Both the position numbers and the translations under genes were made by a program. Below the pieces are notes generated by a model. The model was not told the origin of the DNA. It did not search any database and saw only the letters and a list, made by a program, of their open reading frames with translations. From NCBI RefSeq assembly GCF_022869825.1, contig NZ_CP094971.1:2619501-2683500 (forward strand): 64,000 bases of DNA. Direction: 5' to 3'. Shown piece after piece: positions 54,151 to 63,064 of the stretch. The first letter of the stretch is position 1; every line of letters starts with the position of its first letter. The stretch comes from Clostridium sp. BJN0001 (GTDB lineage: Bacteria; Bacillota; Clostridia; Clostridiales; Clostridiaceae).

Positions 54151-54405
54151 CTATTCAGTTGTGAATGGTAATAAAGCTATATTTCTAGCTCTCTTAATTG
54201 CATCAGTTAATTCTCTCTGATGTTTTGCACATGTTCCAGAAATTCTTCTTGGAAGTATCTTTCCTCTTTCTGTAACATATTTTCTTAATTTATTAATATC
54301 TTTATAATCTATAGATTCAGCCTTATCAACACAGAAAGCGCAAACCTTTTTTCTAGATCTTCTCATTCTGTTTCCTGGTCTTTTTCCGTTTTCTTCTCTA
54401 GACAT
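54151..54405 (-). CDS. rpsR: Small-subunit ribosomal protein S18
   Basis: The protein has 84 residues with a basic N-terminus, the Cys-containing [20 protein letters not shown] and the core [39 protein letters not shown]. It binds S6 on the 30S platform. The operon order is rpsF-ssb-rpsR, as is usual in Firmicutes. A GGAGGAA ribosome site is present. Confidence 0.97.
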   Translation of the reverse strand: MSREENGKRPGNRMRRSRKKVCAFCVDKAESIDYKDINKLRKYVTERGKILPRRISGTCAKHQRELTDAIKRARNIALLPFTTE

Positions 54406-54431
54406 TTTTTATTCCTCCTTACCTCAAAATT

Positions 54432-54899
54432 TTAGAAAGGCATATCTCCATCATCAACAGGAGTCATGTCTTCTTCGAAATTGTCACCGCCAAATGGATC
54501 TTTTCCTTTATTTGGTGATGACGAATATCCGTTATTATCATTGTTGCTAAAACCATCTTGTGATGAATTACTATGTTTACTTCCTAAGAATTCAATACCT
54601 GCATATGGATCAGCTACAACTTCTGTAACGTATCTCTTTGTTCCATCTTTAGCATCATAACTTCTAGTCTGTATCCTACCAGTAACTCCCATTTGACTTC
54701 CTTTGCTCATGTAGTTTGCTACATTTTCAGCCTGTTTACCCCAGATAACTACTGGAATAAAATCAGCTTCTCGCTGATTAGTTTTAGAATTGTATCTATC
54801 AACGGCTAATGTTAAGGTTGTTACTGCTGCTCCTGTACCAGGAGTAAACTTAAGTTCTGGATCTTTTGTTAATCTTCCAATTAAAACTACCTTATTCAT
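54432..54899 (-). CDS. ssb: Single-stranded DNA-binding protein
   Basis: The protein has 155 residues. An N-terminal OB fold (MNKVVLIGRLTKDPELKFTP; FIPVVIWGKQAENVANYMSKG) is followed by a Gly/Asn/Ser-rich linker and the acidic C-terminal tip DMTPVDDGDMPF that recruits partner proteins. It coats single-stranded DNA during replication and repair. It sits between rpsF and rpsR. Confidence 0.97.
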   Translation of the reverse strand: MNKVVLIGRLTKDPELKFTPGTGAAVTTLTLAVDRYNSKTNQREADFIPVVIWGKQAENVANYMSKGSQMGVTGRIQTRSYDAKDGTKRYVTEVVADPYAGIEFLGSKHSNSSQDGFSNNDNNGYSSSPNKGKDPFGGDNFEEDMTPVDDGDMPF

Positions 54900-54912
54900 T
54901 TTTTACACCGTC

Positions 54913-55197
54913 CTATGCCTGTTTAACAATGATATGTCTTATAACACCATCTGTTATTCTGAATATTCTATCTAATTCTTTTGGTAATTCGGCATTTCCA
55001 GTAAATTCAATTAAAGTATAATGTCCTTCATTAAACTTCTTGATTTCATAAGCAAGCTTTCTCTTACCCCATGCATCAATGTTATCTACTGTTCCGCCAC
55101 CATTTTCTATAACACCCTTAAATTTTTCAACGTTTGCTTTAACAGTTTCTTCGTCGAATGATGGGTTTAATATGAATATAGTTTCGTATTTTCTCAT
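54913..55197 (-). CDS. rpsF: Small-subunit ribosomal protein S6
   Basis: The protein has 94 residues from ATG 55197 (MRKYETIFILNPSF), directly behind GGAGGTG. The GTG three codons earlier is part of that site. The S6 fold includes WGKRKLAYEIKKFNEGHYTLIEF and RITDGVIRHIIVK. It partners S18, encoded by the third gene of the operon. Confidence 0.96.
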   Translation of the reverse strand: MRKYETIFILNPSFDEETVKANVEKFKGVIENGGGTVDNIDAWGKRKLAYEIKKFNEGHYTLIEFTGNAELPKELDRIFRITDGVIRHIIVKQA

Positions 55198-55207
55198 CAA
55201 TTTCACC

Positions 55208-55248
55208 TCCTCCCCTCGGACTAACGGCTATGCTTTACATAGCAGGGA
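55208..55248 (-). promoter_or_regulatory. Possible S6:S18-binding leader of rpsF
   Basis: On the minus strand, CCCTGCTATG-TAAAG-CATAGC is followed by CGTTAGTCCGAGGGG. An inner GCTATG/CATAGC stem, an outer CCCT/AGGGG closure and unpaired CCG triplets lie just upstream of the ribosome site. This fits the known rpsF-operon autoregulatory RNA, but is judged by eye. Confidence 0.5.
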
Positions 55249-55317
55249 TTACATTAAATCATTATATCATCACTTATATTTCAATGCAAGTATTTGTTAA
55301 AATAAAAAAATAGGGAA

Positions 55318-55333
55318 TGTTTCACGTGAAACA
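55318..55333. other. parS site 1 (perfect)
   Basis: TGTTTCACGTGAAACA, identical to the consensus ParB-binding parS palindrome. Intergenic between rpsF and the DUF951 gene. Confidence 0.95.
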
Positions 55334-55337
55334 TTTC

Positions 55338-55541
55338 CTATTTTTCATCTTTCTTATCTTTATCTATTATAGCTTTTGCATCTTTTTTAAATTTTGCTCT
55401 TGGAATCATTACTATCCTACCACACTCAATACATTTTATTTTTATATCAGCACCGACCCTTATAATTTCAAATTTACTATTTCCACACGGATGTTGTTTT
55501 TTCATTTGAACTATATCTCCAAGATTAAATTCATCAATCAT
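55338..55541 (-). CDS. DUF951-family protein
   Basis: The protein has 67 residues, starts MIDEFNLGDIVQMKKQHPCGN and carries the KIKCIECGRIVMIPRAKF segment typical of DUF951. The pattern HPCG...CIECG suggests bound zinc, although the ligands are few. These proteins are encoded next to mscS-like and rpsF genes near oriC in many Firmicutes. Function unknown. It overlaps nothing and starts 2 bases after the mscS stop. Confidence 0.9.
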   Translation of the reverse strand: MIDEFNLGDIVQMKKQHPCGNSKFEIIRVGADIKIKCIECGRIVMIPRAKFKKDAKAIIDKDKKDEK

Positions 55542-55543
55542 TC

Positions 55544-56440
55544 TTATTCTCCTTTCTTTTCGTTATTTATAATCTGTACTTTATTATAAGGTATTTCAAT
55601 TCCTTTTTCATCTAATTTCATTTTAATTCTTTTTCTAAGTTCCATTTCCATTGAAAGTCTCTTCATAGTAACACTTTTTCCAACAACTCTTATAGTTACC
55701 CCAGATGCGCCAAGTGCTGCTACGCCTAAAACTTCAACAGGTTCTTTAATAAATTCTGAATATTCTTGTTGGAAAGTATCTGAAACTTCCTTTATAACTT
55801 CAATAGCATTATCAATATCCTCTTCATATGCTATATCAACATCTACTACAAATCTTACATGTTCCTTAGAATGATTTGTTATCTCTGAAATATTACCATT
55901 CGGAATCAAATGTAGATCTCCATTAAAATCCAAAATTACTGTTGTTCTTATTCCTATGCTTTTAACTATTCCACTATAATTAGTAATTGTAATATAATCT
56001 CCAACTCCAAACTGATTTTCAAATATTATAAAAAATCCATTTATAATATCTTTTATAAGATTTTGTGCTCCAAAACCTAAAGCTACTCCTCCAATACTTG
56101 CAAAAGTAAGCGATATGTTTCCAAAAAAATGTGCAATAATAATTGTAATTCCTATAAAATAAACAGAATATTTTAAAATACTTTTTAACATTTCACCAAT
56201 AGTTTTGGCTTTTTGAGCATTAAGTGATAACATTGCATCACTTTTTACTTGTTTATTTACAAATTCTTTTATTGTTTTATTTCCTATTTTTATAACTAAA
56301 AACATTACTATTAAAACTACTGCTATAAATATAACGCCATAAATTATACTGTTAATGACATATTCCATTTCTTTAAGTGATATTATATTTCCTCCAAAAT
56401 TTAATTCTTCAGGTAATACAATAAGTAAAAAGTTTCTCAT
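55544..56440 (-). CDS. MscS-family small-conductance mechanosensitive channel
   Basis: The protein has 298 residues, from ATG 56440 behind GGAGGTG. Two N-terminal membrane helices (about 20-55 and 80-105) are followed by the pore-forming helix (ASIGGVALGFGAQNLIKDIINGFFI) and the beta-domain (FGVGDYITITNYSGIVKSIGIRTT, DLHLIPNGNIS). It opens on membrane tension to release solutes. Common oriC-proximal neighbour of the DUF951 gene. Confidence 0.93.
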   Translation of the reverse strand: MRNFLLIVLPEELNFGGNIISLKEMEYVINSIIYGVIFIAVVLIVMFLVIKIGNKTIKEFVNKQVKSDAMLSLNAQKAKTIGEMLKSILKYSVYFIGITIIIAHFFGNISLTFASIGGVALGFGAQNLIKDIINGFFIIFENQFGVGDYITITNYSGIVKSIGIRTTVILDFNGDLHLIPNGNISEITNHSKEHVRFVVDVDIAYEEDIDNAIEVIKEVSDTFQQEYSEFIKEPVEVLGVAALGASGVTIRVVGKSVTMKRLSMEMELRKRIKMKLDEKGIEIPYNKVQIINNEKKGE

Positions 56441-56548
56441 AAACACCTCCAAATAATCTTATGTTCACTAATTAATTATATATAAAATATTAAAATTGTA
56501 AATTCCAAATTTAAATTTATTTTTACTGAAATTTAATACATTTTATCA

Positions 56549-56554
56549 TATAAT
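56549..56554 (+). promoter_or_regulatory. Candidate -10 box cut off from its gene by the IS
   Basis: TATAAT lies 15 bases before the IS left end. Without the IS it would sit about 25 bases upstream of the LysE-like gene's ribosome site. The -35 region is weak. Confidence 0.4.
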
Positions 56555-56568
56555 TAATACTATAGATT

Positions 56569-58363
56569 GAGTAGTCACGGAAACTAATTTAGTAATTGTG
56601 ATTATTTATACAAGTAGTATTTTTAAATAAAAACTTTAGTTTTTATTTAAAAATAGGCATAGCAAACAAACCTACAAATGTAAGTTTAAAAAAATATTCA
56701 ATTTGATTGAAAGTCTATTTTAATAAATTTAAGATAGAAAATCCAAAGGCTTTAATTCTAGCGTCAAGATGAATATTGATGCTAGCAATCATAGTCATGA
56801 AAGAATAACGCTTTTTACCACGTATTTTTAAAGAATGAATTTTATAGTCATTAAGAATACGATTGTTGATTCTTTCGGAACAGGTTCTGGTTTTATAAAT
56901 TTCTTTATATTGTTTTGAACCACGAGGGATTTTTGTAAATAAACGTAAATCCCATGATGGTTTAGTATATATTACTCGGCCATATGCCGAAGGCGAGCAT
57001 TGGTCAGTACAAGAACATGATTTAATTTTTTTACATGCTAAAGGACAGCGCCATTTAACTCTTGAACGGCTTTTTTCAAAGCCATTATAAATCATTTCAT
57101 GGCCGCCTATGCATATTGGAACACCCTTTTCATTAATTGATAAGGATGTAGGATATTTTGAATTTCCTTTATTTTTGGAATTCAAATCAATGAAGGGATT
57201 AATGTTCCATTTGGAGCATAATTCATATGTAGGATAGTTATCATTGGCTGAGTCAAGCACATAATTTGATATTTTGAACTGCGGTAACAGTTCTCTAAAT
57301 TCAGCCAATGCAACTACTCCAGTTATACTATCATGTCTACTTGCTTCTACAAAGCGTAGATATACTGGTAAATATATTTTATATTCAGGGTTATAAGTAG
57401 ATAGCGCATAAAGAGTATAACCGTAAAACCAACGGTTTTCATGACTATCCCAGCCCCAATTAGCATCAACATCAGAAAGTTTACGGGCACATTTACAATC
57501 GTAAATACCATTTTCACGACAGTTACAAACTTTTGAACCATAATAAGATGAATGACAATGAACACATGTGCCATCACCAGCGAGTGTAAGATTCTGTTGT
57601 TTTATTAGATTAAGATCAAATGATGGTTTAACAGCAACAAGAGAAAATATGTGTTGAAGCAATTTTTCAGCTCTAAGTGAAAATGAATGGTCTGTTTCAA
57701 AAAAATCGCATATTTTTTTCACAGATCCAGATTTTTTATTAGGAAGCTTCTTATTTTGTCCTGGTGATTTTACTTTAGATGGTTTTTTCTTGTAAGGTCG
57801 TACAATTTTAAGCCTTTTTCTATCAGATGCTAAGTCAGACATCCAAAGTCTAGATATAAAATCATAATGAGCACCAAGTGATGGTGTTTTACCGGCGGTG
57901 CAACCGATGCATATTGCAAGGAATTCATCACAATTTAATTTTTTTACCCAATTTGTAATACTAGTTTCTTTCAGAAAAAGCATTAATGAAAAGGAACGAA
58001 ATATTTCAGGTTGAAGGGCGGCAGGCCTGCCCGTGTTAGAATAATAAGGCTTCAATATTTCTCCAAGTATATCTAAATCTAAACAATATAGTTTAGAAAT
58101 AGATGATTCTAATTCTAAAACTCTTTTATAAAAAGTTTGATTAGATGATGAGAAATTTGAAATAATAAATTGCTGATATTCAGCATGAGATGTCCAATTT
58201 TTAAGCATAATATAATCCTCCAAAAAAGTATGTTTTTAGGAGGATACCGCAAATTTCTATACATTTGTCAAGGCTTTTATGCAAAAAAGTTGGGGGAATT
58301 AAGAAAAAAATAAATTAAGACAAGAGAGTATTCATGGGCAACTAAGAGTTTCCGTGAGAACTC
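56569..58363 (-). mobile_element. 1,795-bp insertion sequence with 5-bp duplication AGATT
   Basis: The ends are 17-bp inverted repeats, GAGTAGTCACGGAAACT at the left and, complemented, GAGTTCTCACGGAAACT at the right (15 of 17). AGATT flanks both sides (56564-56568 and 58364-58368). The element carries one transposase gene. Removing it joins the candidate promoter to the LysE-like gene. Confidence 0.85.
56715..58208 (-). CDS. DDE transposase of the 1.8-kb IS
   Basis: The protein has 497 residues, from ATG 58208 (MLKNWTSHAEYQ), with GGAGG 8 bases upstream. A helical N-terminal region (TGRPAALQPEIFRSFSLMLFL) is followed by Cys-rich insertions (VCNCRENGIYDCKCARK; CPLACKKIKSCSCTDQCSP) in a DDE core. 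Likely catalytic residues are Asp in LTLAGDGTCVHC, Asp in NYVLDSANDN and Glu in TRTCSERINNRI. The Cys clusters point to zinc binding. The IS family is not assigned with confidence (IS4/IS1182-like). Confidence 0.85.
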   Translation of the reverse strand: MLKNWTSHAEYQQFIISNFSSSNQTFYKRVLELESSISKLYCLDLDILGEILKPYYSNTGRPAALQPEIFRSFSLMLFLKETSITNWVKKLNCDEFLAICIGCTAGKTPSLGAHYDFISRLWMSDLASDRKRLKIVRPYKKKPSKVKSPGQNKKLPNKKSGSVKKICDFFETDHSFSLRAEKLLQHIFSLVAVKPSFDLNLIKQQNLTLAGDGTCVHCHSSYYGSKVCNCRENGIYDCKCARKLSDVDANWGWDSHENRWFYGYTLYALSTYNPEYKIYLPVYLRFVEASRHDSITGVVALAEFRELLPQFKISNYVLDSANDNYPTYELCSKWNINPFIDLNSKNKGNSKYPTSLSINEKGVPICIGGHEMIYNGFEKSRSRVKWRCPLACKKIKSCSCTDQCSPSAYGRVIYTKPSWDLRLFTKIPRGSKQYKEIYKTRTCSERINNRILNDYKIHSLKIRGKKRYSFMTMIASINIHLDARIKAFGFSILNLLK

Positions 58364-58386
58364 AGATTATCAAAGGAGGAAAGATA

Positions 58387-59031
58387 TTGTTTTATATTAT
58401 AAAAAGCATTATATTGGGATTTTTCACAGGTTTTATAGCCTCAATTCCTTTAGGACCATCTGGGTTAGAATCAGTAAATAGATCTATCTCTAAAAATTTT
58501 CTAGAAGGTTTTAAAGTTTCATTTGGAGCTGTTTTAGCTGATGTAACATACATAATAATTATTAATCTTGGTCTATTCAGCATGTTTTCCCATCATAATC
58601 ATTTAAACGGACTATTTTGGATATTATGTGGAATACTATTAATAGTTATAACTATCCCCAATACTCGATTTAAGAAAAATAAAGACAGTAATTCAGATAC
58701 TAAAAATATTTTTTTAACCTATTCAGGTAATGGAATATTAACAGGCTATTTAATTACTTTTTTAAATCCTACAACCCCATCTTTATGGATTGCATTAAGC
58801 GGAACATTATTTCAAGTTTGGAAAAGGCACGGACGTTTGTTTTTTCTTTTAGCAACTTCTTCTATGATATTAGGAAGTCTTGCATGGTTTGTTTTGTTAA
58901 ATATATTAGCAACAAGAGGATTTAAAAAATCTAAATCTAATGGTCCTTCAATTATATCTACTTTATTGAATTACTTCTTGTTTGCTTTAGGAATAGTTTT
59001 TATTATATTAGGATTTATAAAGCTTTTATAA
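58387..59031 (+). CDS. LysE/RhtB-type membrane exporter
   Basis: The protein has 214 residues, from TTG 58387, with AAAGGAGG 7 bases upstream; earlier in-frame codons lie in the IS end. It is highly hydrophobic with about six membrane segments. The N-terminal FFTGFIASIPLGPSGLESVNRSI is a LysE-like motif, and the TFLNPTTPSLWIALSG segment matches the second conserved Asn-Pro region. It would export an amino acid or related metabolite. Its upstream promoter was separated by the IS. Confidence 0.82.
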   Translation: MFYIIKSIILGFFTGFIASIPLGPSGLESVNRSISKNFLEGFKVSFGAVLADVTYIIIINLGLFSMFSHHNHLNGLFWILCGILLIVITIPNTRFKKNKDSNSDTKNIFLTYSGNGILTGYLITFLNPTTPSLWIALSGTLFQVWKRHGRLFFLLATSSMILGSLAWFVLLNILATRGFKKSKSNGPSIISTLLNYFLFALGIVFIILGFIKLL

Positions 59032-59109
59032 AATTTTACATATAATCAATTTCTAATTAATACTTTTTTATAAAATATTTAATATAAACTACATATTATA
59101 TTTTTAAAA

Positions 59110-59143
59110 TCCCAAATTAATTATTAAATTTGGGGTTTTTATT
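59110..59143 (+). terminator. Terminator of the LysE-like gene
   Basis: CCCAAATT pairs with AATTTGGG (59111-59134), then T5. A weaker AACTAAGCG/CGTTTAG hairpin near 59156-59185 faces the opposite strand, for the DUF4446 gene. Confidence 0.75.
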
Positions 59144-59199
59144 ATAAAAAAAAAAACTAAGCGATAATTATTTAACGTTTAGCTTCTTTTTGAATTTAT

Positions 59200-59721
59200 C
59201 TATATTTCTTTGTTTATAGCTTCTTTTAATACACAATTCTCTTCTTCAGAGAGTTCATATCTTGAAATCCCTTTATCAACAGGTTTTGCATAAGTTGTGC
59301 TTTCTTCTCTTCCATATATTCCAGTTAAAATAACACCATCATCTTTCTTATCTAATAACGCTATTGAAAAGCTTAAATCACTTCCTACGTTTTCGAATGC
59401 TTTATATCGCATTATTGCAATTTTTTGAACACAACTTTTTAATTGATTTTCAATTTTATCGCATCTTTGATCAACTTTATTTGAGAGATTTATTGCATCA
59501 TCTATTCCATTCATTCTCTCTGTCATCATTTCTTCTAAATTCTTAGCATTAGTTCCTCTCATTAATCTTCTGTATTTGTCTTGTACTGCTCCAATTGTTT
59601 TAAATAAAATTATTACTACAATGAATAATAATATAATAATAACACTCATTCCTAAAATTATGTATGGGGTAAGCGTATTTATTGTGTCTAATAATATATT
59701 CAAGTTTTTCATTCCTTTCAT
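59200..59721 (-). CDS. DUF4446-family membrane protein
   Basis: The protein has 173 residues from ATG 59721; a TTG four codons earlier is possible. One N-terminal transmembrane helix (TPYIILGMSVIIILLFIVVIIL) is followed by a coiled coil (AVQDKYRRLMRGTNAKNLEEMM...) and a C-terminal folded part with YKAFENVGSDLSFSIALLDKKDDGVILTGIYGREES. This is the DUF4446 family, found next to parAB in clostridia. The role is unknown. It starts close to parS site 2. Confidence 0.88.
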   Translation of the reverse strand: MKGMKNLNILLDTINTLTPYIILGMSVIIILLFIVVIILFKTIGAVQDKYRRLMRGTNAKNLEEMMTERMNGIDDAINLSNKVDQRCDKIENQLKSCVQKIAIMRYKAFENVGSDLSFSIALLDKKDDGVILTGIYGREESTTYAKPVDKGISRYELSEEENCVLKEAINKEI

Positions 59722-59733
59722 GTTATTTATCAA

Positions 59734-59749
59734 TGTTTCACGTGAAACA
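59734..59749. other. parS site 2 (perfect)
   Basis: TGTTTCACGTGAAACA, identical to site 1, just after the parB stop codon. Confidence 0.95.
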
Positions 59750-59751
59750 TT

Positions 59752-60612
59752 TTATATATTAATTATATCTAAAATTCTTTGCAGATCATCTTCTGAATAG
59801 TATTCTATCTCTATTTTTCCTTTGTTTTTTTTCTTTAATATATTAACTTTAGTACCGAAATAGTCCTGAAGTCTATTCTTTACATCTTTATAATATGGAT
59901 TGAATTGTTCATTATCTTTATTTTCTTTGTCGCTCTTTTTATTATCAATAATTTTCTTTATAAATTTTTCTGTATCTCTAACAGAAAGTTTTTCATCTAT
60001 AATTTGCTGTGCTATCTTATACTGCAAATCTTTATCGCTTAAGCTTAACAATACTCTTCCATGTCCTTCTGTTAAAATTCCTTCGATTAAATACTGCTTA
60101 ACTCTATCATCTAAATTAACTAACCTTATTGTATTAGTTATTGCAGTTCTTGATTTTCCAATTCTTTTACTAAGCTCTTCTTGAGTTAACTTAAAATCAT
60201 TGATAAGTTTTTTATATGCTTCAGCTTCTTCAATAGGATTTAAATCCTGCCTTTGAATATTTTCTATCAAAGAAATTTCTAAAATATCTTTTTCGTCAAT
60301 GTTCATTATAACAGCTGGTACTTCTTCTAACTTAGCAAGTTTTGCTGCTCTCCATCTTCTTTCTCCAGCAACAATAATATACATTCCATCTTTATCTTGT
60401 CTTAAAATTAAAGGCTGAAGAATACCATGTGTCTTTATTGATTCAGCAAGTTCTGCTATTTTTTCTAAATCAAATGCTTTTCTGGGCTGCTTTACATCAC
60501 CCTTTATTTTATTTATAGAAATACAAAGCTTACTATCATTACTATTTCCTTTTTGTGGATCATCAGGAATAAGTGCACTTAATCCTTTACCTAATGCCAT
60601 CTTTTTTTTCAT
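59752..60612 (-). CDS. parB: Chromosome-partitioning protein ParB (Spo0J)
   Basis: The protein has 286 residues. The N-terminal ParB/Srx CTPase domain has AGERRWRAAKLA and IENIQRQDLNPIEEA. A KorB-like helix-turn-helix follows (TQEELSKRIGKSRTAITNTIRL), then a C-terminal dimerisation domain. It binds the two parS sites in this window, slides as a clamp and loads condensin. It starts 12 bases after parA ends. Confidence 0.96.
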   Translation of the reverse strand: MKKKMALGKGLSALIPDDPQKGNSNDSKLCISINKIKGDVKQPRKAFDLEKIAELAESIKTHGILQPLILRQDKDGMYIIVAGERRWRAAKLAKLEEVPAVIMNIDEKDILEISLIENIQRQDLNPIEEAEAYKKLINDFKLTQEELSKRIGKSRTAITNTIRLVNLDDRVKQYLIEGILTEGHGRVLLSLSDKDLQYKIAQQIIDEKLSVRDTEKFIKKIIDNKKSDKENKDNEQFNPYYKDVKNRLQDYFGTKVNILKKKNKGKIEIEYYSEDDLQRILDIINI

Positions 60613-60624
60613 TCTCTCACCCCA

Positions 60625-61386
60625 TTATTGTCTACTTAAAAATTCATCTGCTAAATTTACATAAGCCTCAGCGCCTTTACACTTTTCATCATAAAGCATT
60701 ATTGGAAGTCCAAAACTTGGTGCTTCAGCAAGTCGTATATTACGAGGTATTTTGGTTTTATAAACTTTATCTTTAAAATATTTTTCAATTTCTTTTAATA
60801 CTTCATTGCATAAATTTGTTCTATAATCAAACATAGTCACTACTATTCCCTCAACTTTAAGATTTTTATTGAGAGATTTTTTTACAAGCTGAAAAGTATT
60901 TATAAGCTGACTTACTCCTTCAAGTGCATAAAATTCACATTGTATTGGAATAAGCACAGAATCAACACATGCTAATGCATTAATTGTTAATACTCCTAAT
61001 GAAGGAGGACAATCAATAAATACATAATCATATTTATTCTCTAATTTCTGTATTTTGTTTTCTAAAATATGTTCTCTGTGCTCTCTTCCTATTACTTCAA
61101 CCTCTGCACCTGCAAGATTTATAGTAGATGGAGCTATAGAAAGATTTTGAACTAATTCACTTTTTATAATTACATCATTAAGATCTACATCAGATGTTAT
61201 TACATCATAAATAGATGATTCAAGTTTGTTTTTATCAATTCCAAGACCACTTGTTGTATTCCCCTGAGGATCCATGTCTATTGTAAGAACTTTATATCCA
61301 CGCATAGCTAAATACGAACTAATATTTATGTTTGTAGTTGTCTTACCTACTCCACCCTTTTGATTAAAAATACATATTTTTTTCAT
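60625..61386 (-). CDS. parA: Chromosome-partitioning ATPase ParA (Soj)
   Basis: The protein has 253 residues. The deviant Walker A motif KGGVGKTTTNINIS near the N-terminus, DMDPQGNTTSGLG and the VFIDCPPSLG strand are typical of ParA/Soj. It binds DNA as an ATP dimer and is stimulated by ParB, guiding origin separation and, in Bacillus, control of DnaA. It is the upstream partner of parB. Confidence 0.97.
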   Translation of the reverse strand: MKKICIFNQKGGVGKTTTNINISSYLAMRGYKVLTIDMDPQGNTTSGLGIDKNKLESSIYDVITSDVDLNDVIIKSELVQNLSIAPSTINLAGAEVEVIGREHREHILENKIQKLENKYDYVFIDCPPSLGVLTINALACVDSVLIPIQCEFYALEGVSQLINTFQLVKKSLNKNLKVEGIVVTMFDYRTNLCNEVLKEIEKYFKDKVYKTKIPRNIRLAEAPSFGLPIMLYDEKCKGAEAYVNLADEFLSRQ

Positions 61387-61491
61387 TTCATAGCTCAGAT
61401 GAGCATGCCCCCCTTTCTTCTAACTATTATTATATATATTTTTTAGTTCTTTTAAAAGAGCCTTATACTAATAATTATCATATAACTATGA

Positions 61492-61528
61492 AAAATGTAT
61501 CAGATATATATACATCTGATACATTTTC
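61492..61528 (-). terminator. Terminator of noc
   Basis: AAAATGTATCAGAT pairs with ATCTGATACATTTT around ATATATAC, flanked by A and T runs. Confidence 0.85.
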
Positions 61529-62296
61529 TTAATTTTTAGGAATCTTTATTGTTACTTCTATAAAATCATCGTCTTCTTTTGAATCATATTTAGCATCAAC
61601 TTTTAATTTTTCAAATATCTTTCTTATAGAATTAATATAAAGCTTTCCTGGAATTACACCTTTTATTTTTCGTTTTTTCTCTTTAGCTGTTTTCTCTTTT
61701 CCTAAATATTTTTTTATAAGCTTTTCCGATTCTTTTACATTAAGTTTATTCTTAATAATAAGATTTACTATTTTTGTCTGAAGTTTATAATCAGTTACAG
61801 ATAATAATGCTCTTGCATGTCTTTCTGTAAGACTATTCTGAAGACATAAATCACGAACATCTTCACTTAATTTTAGAAGTCTTAATTTGTTAGCAATTGT
61901 AGACTGTTTTTTGCCCATTTTTTTTGCTATTTCATCTTGTGTAAATTTATAATCTTGAATTAAATTAAAATACGCTTGTGCCTCTTCAATATAATTTAAA
62001 TCTTGTCTTTGAAGATTTTCAAGAAGAGCTATCTGAGCTGATTCACAATCAGTTATCTCTATGATATTGCATGGAACTGAAGATAAACCTGCTATTTTAG
62101 CAGCACGAAATCTTCTTTCACCAGCAACTATTTCAAAAGTGTCACCTATTCTTCTAACAGTAATTGGCTGAACTATACCATGTTCTTTTATAGATTCTGA
62201 AAGTTCTTTTAAAGCATCCTCATCAAATACTCTTCTAGGCTGATATACATTTGGAACTATTTTATCAATATTAACATTAATTATTTGATTATTCAT
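61529..62296 (-). CDS. noc: Nucleoid-occlusion protein Noc (ParB paralogue)
   Basis: The protein has 255 residues. It is ParB-like with AGERRFRAAKIAG, LENLQRQDLNYIEEA, the helix-turn-helix TQDEIAKKMGKKQSTIANKLRLL and a basic C-terminus (KEKKRKIKG). In Bacillus, Noc stops the division septum forming over the chromosome. Position between parA and rsmG is the standard location for noc, and separates it from parB itself. Confidence 0.9.
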   Translation of the reverse strand: MNNQIINVNIDKIVPNVYQPRRVFDEDALKELSESIKEHGIVQPITVRRIGDTFEIVAGERRFRAAKIAGLSSVPCNIIEITDCESAQIALLENLQRQDLNYIEEAQAYFNLIQDYKFTQDEIAKKMGKKQSTIANKLRLLKLSEDVRDLCLQNSLTERHARALLSVTDYKLQTKIVNLIIKNKLNVKESEKLIKKYLGKEKTAKEKKRKIKGVIPGKLYINSIRKIFEKLKVDAKYDSKEDDDFIEVTIKIPKN

Positions 62297-62332
62297 CTTT
62301 ACTGACCATCCCTCGTTACTACTTATTAATTC

Positions 62333-63052
62333 TTATCTTATAGGCTTTTTAGATGCTGTTCCTGCCTTTCTTGGATAAACCTTAGGACATAATTTAATTT
62401 TTTTAACAACTACAAGATTATGTTTTAAATCTGTATCCTCAATTTTAACTTCCTCTACTTTTATAAGCTTGCCTCCAAGTAAATCAAATGCCTTTTTACT
62501 TTCAGTTATCTCATCATCTACAGAAGGACCTTTTAGTGCAATAAAATTTCCATTAAGTTTTACATAAGGTAAACAGAATTCAGATAACACAGACATATTA
62601 GCTACCGCTCTTGATGTAGCAATATCAAATTTTTCTCTTAAATTTATATCTCTGCCGCCATCTTCAGCCCTTTTATGTATTGTCTTAATATTTTTAAGTT
62701 TAAGATTATCAATAACAATATCTAAAAACTTAATTCTTTTATTAAGTGAGTCTAATAATGTAACATCAACATCATCTCTCATGATAGCAATAGGAATTCC
62801 AGGAAAACCAGCTCCTGTTCCAACATCTATTATAGTTTTTGCTTCCTTAAATTCATTTTGAGAAAATGCTTTTATAGAATCAATAAAATGTTTTTTTATT
62901 ATTCCTTCATCGTCTATTATGGCTGTAAGATTAACTTTTTCATTCCACTCTTTCAAAAGTTCCTTGTATTTCATAAACTTATCATACTTTTCACGATCAA
63001 AATCCATTCCTACATCATTTGCTGCCTTAGTCATTAAATCAAAATAATCCAT
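62333..63052 (-). CDS. rsmG: 16S rRNA (guanine527-N7)-methyltransferase
   Basis: The protein has 239 residues. The SAM-binding motif is [18 protein letters not shown], with [13 protein letters not shown] and the substrate region [20 protein letters not shown]. It methylates G527 in the 530 loop of 16S rRNA; loss gives low-level streptomycin resistance. It lies 12 bases after mnmG and upstream of noc. Confidence 0.95.
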   Translation of the reverse strand: MDYFDLMTKAANDVGMDFDREKYDKFMKYKELLKEWNEKVNLTAIIDDEGIIKKHFIDSIKAFSQNEFKEAKTIIDVGTGAGFPGIPIAIMRDDVDVTLLDSLNKRIKFLDIVIDNLKLKNIKTIHKRAEDGGRDINLREKFDIATSRAVANMSVLSEFCLPYVKLNGNFIALKGPSVDDEITESKKAFDLLGGKLIKVEEVKIEDTDLKHNLVVVKKIKLCPKVYPRKAGTASKKPIR

Positions 63053-63064
63053 ATTCCCTCCAAA

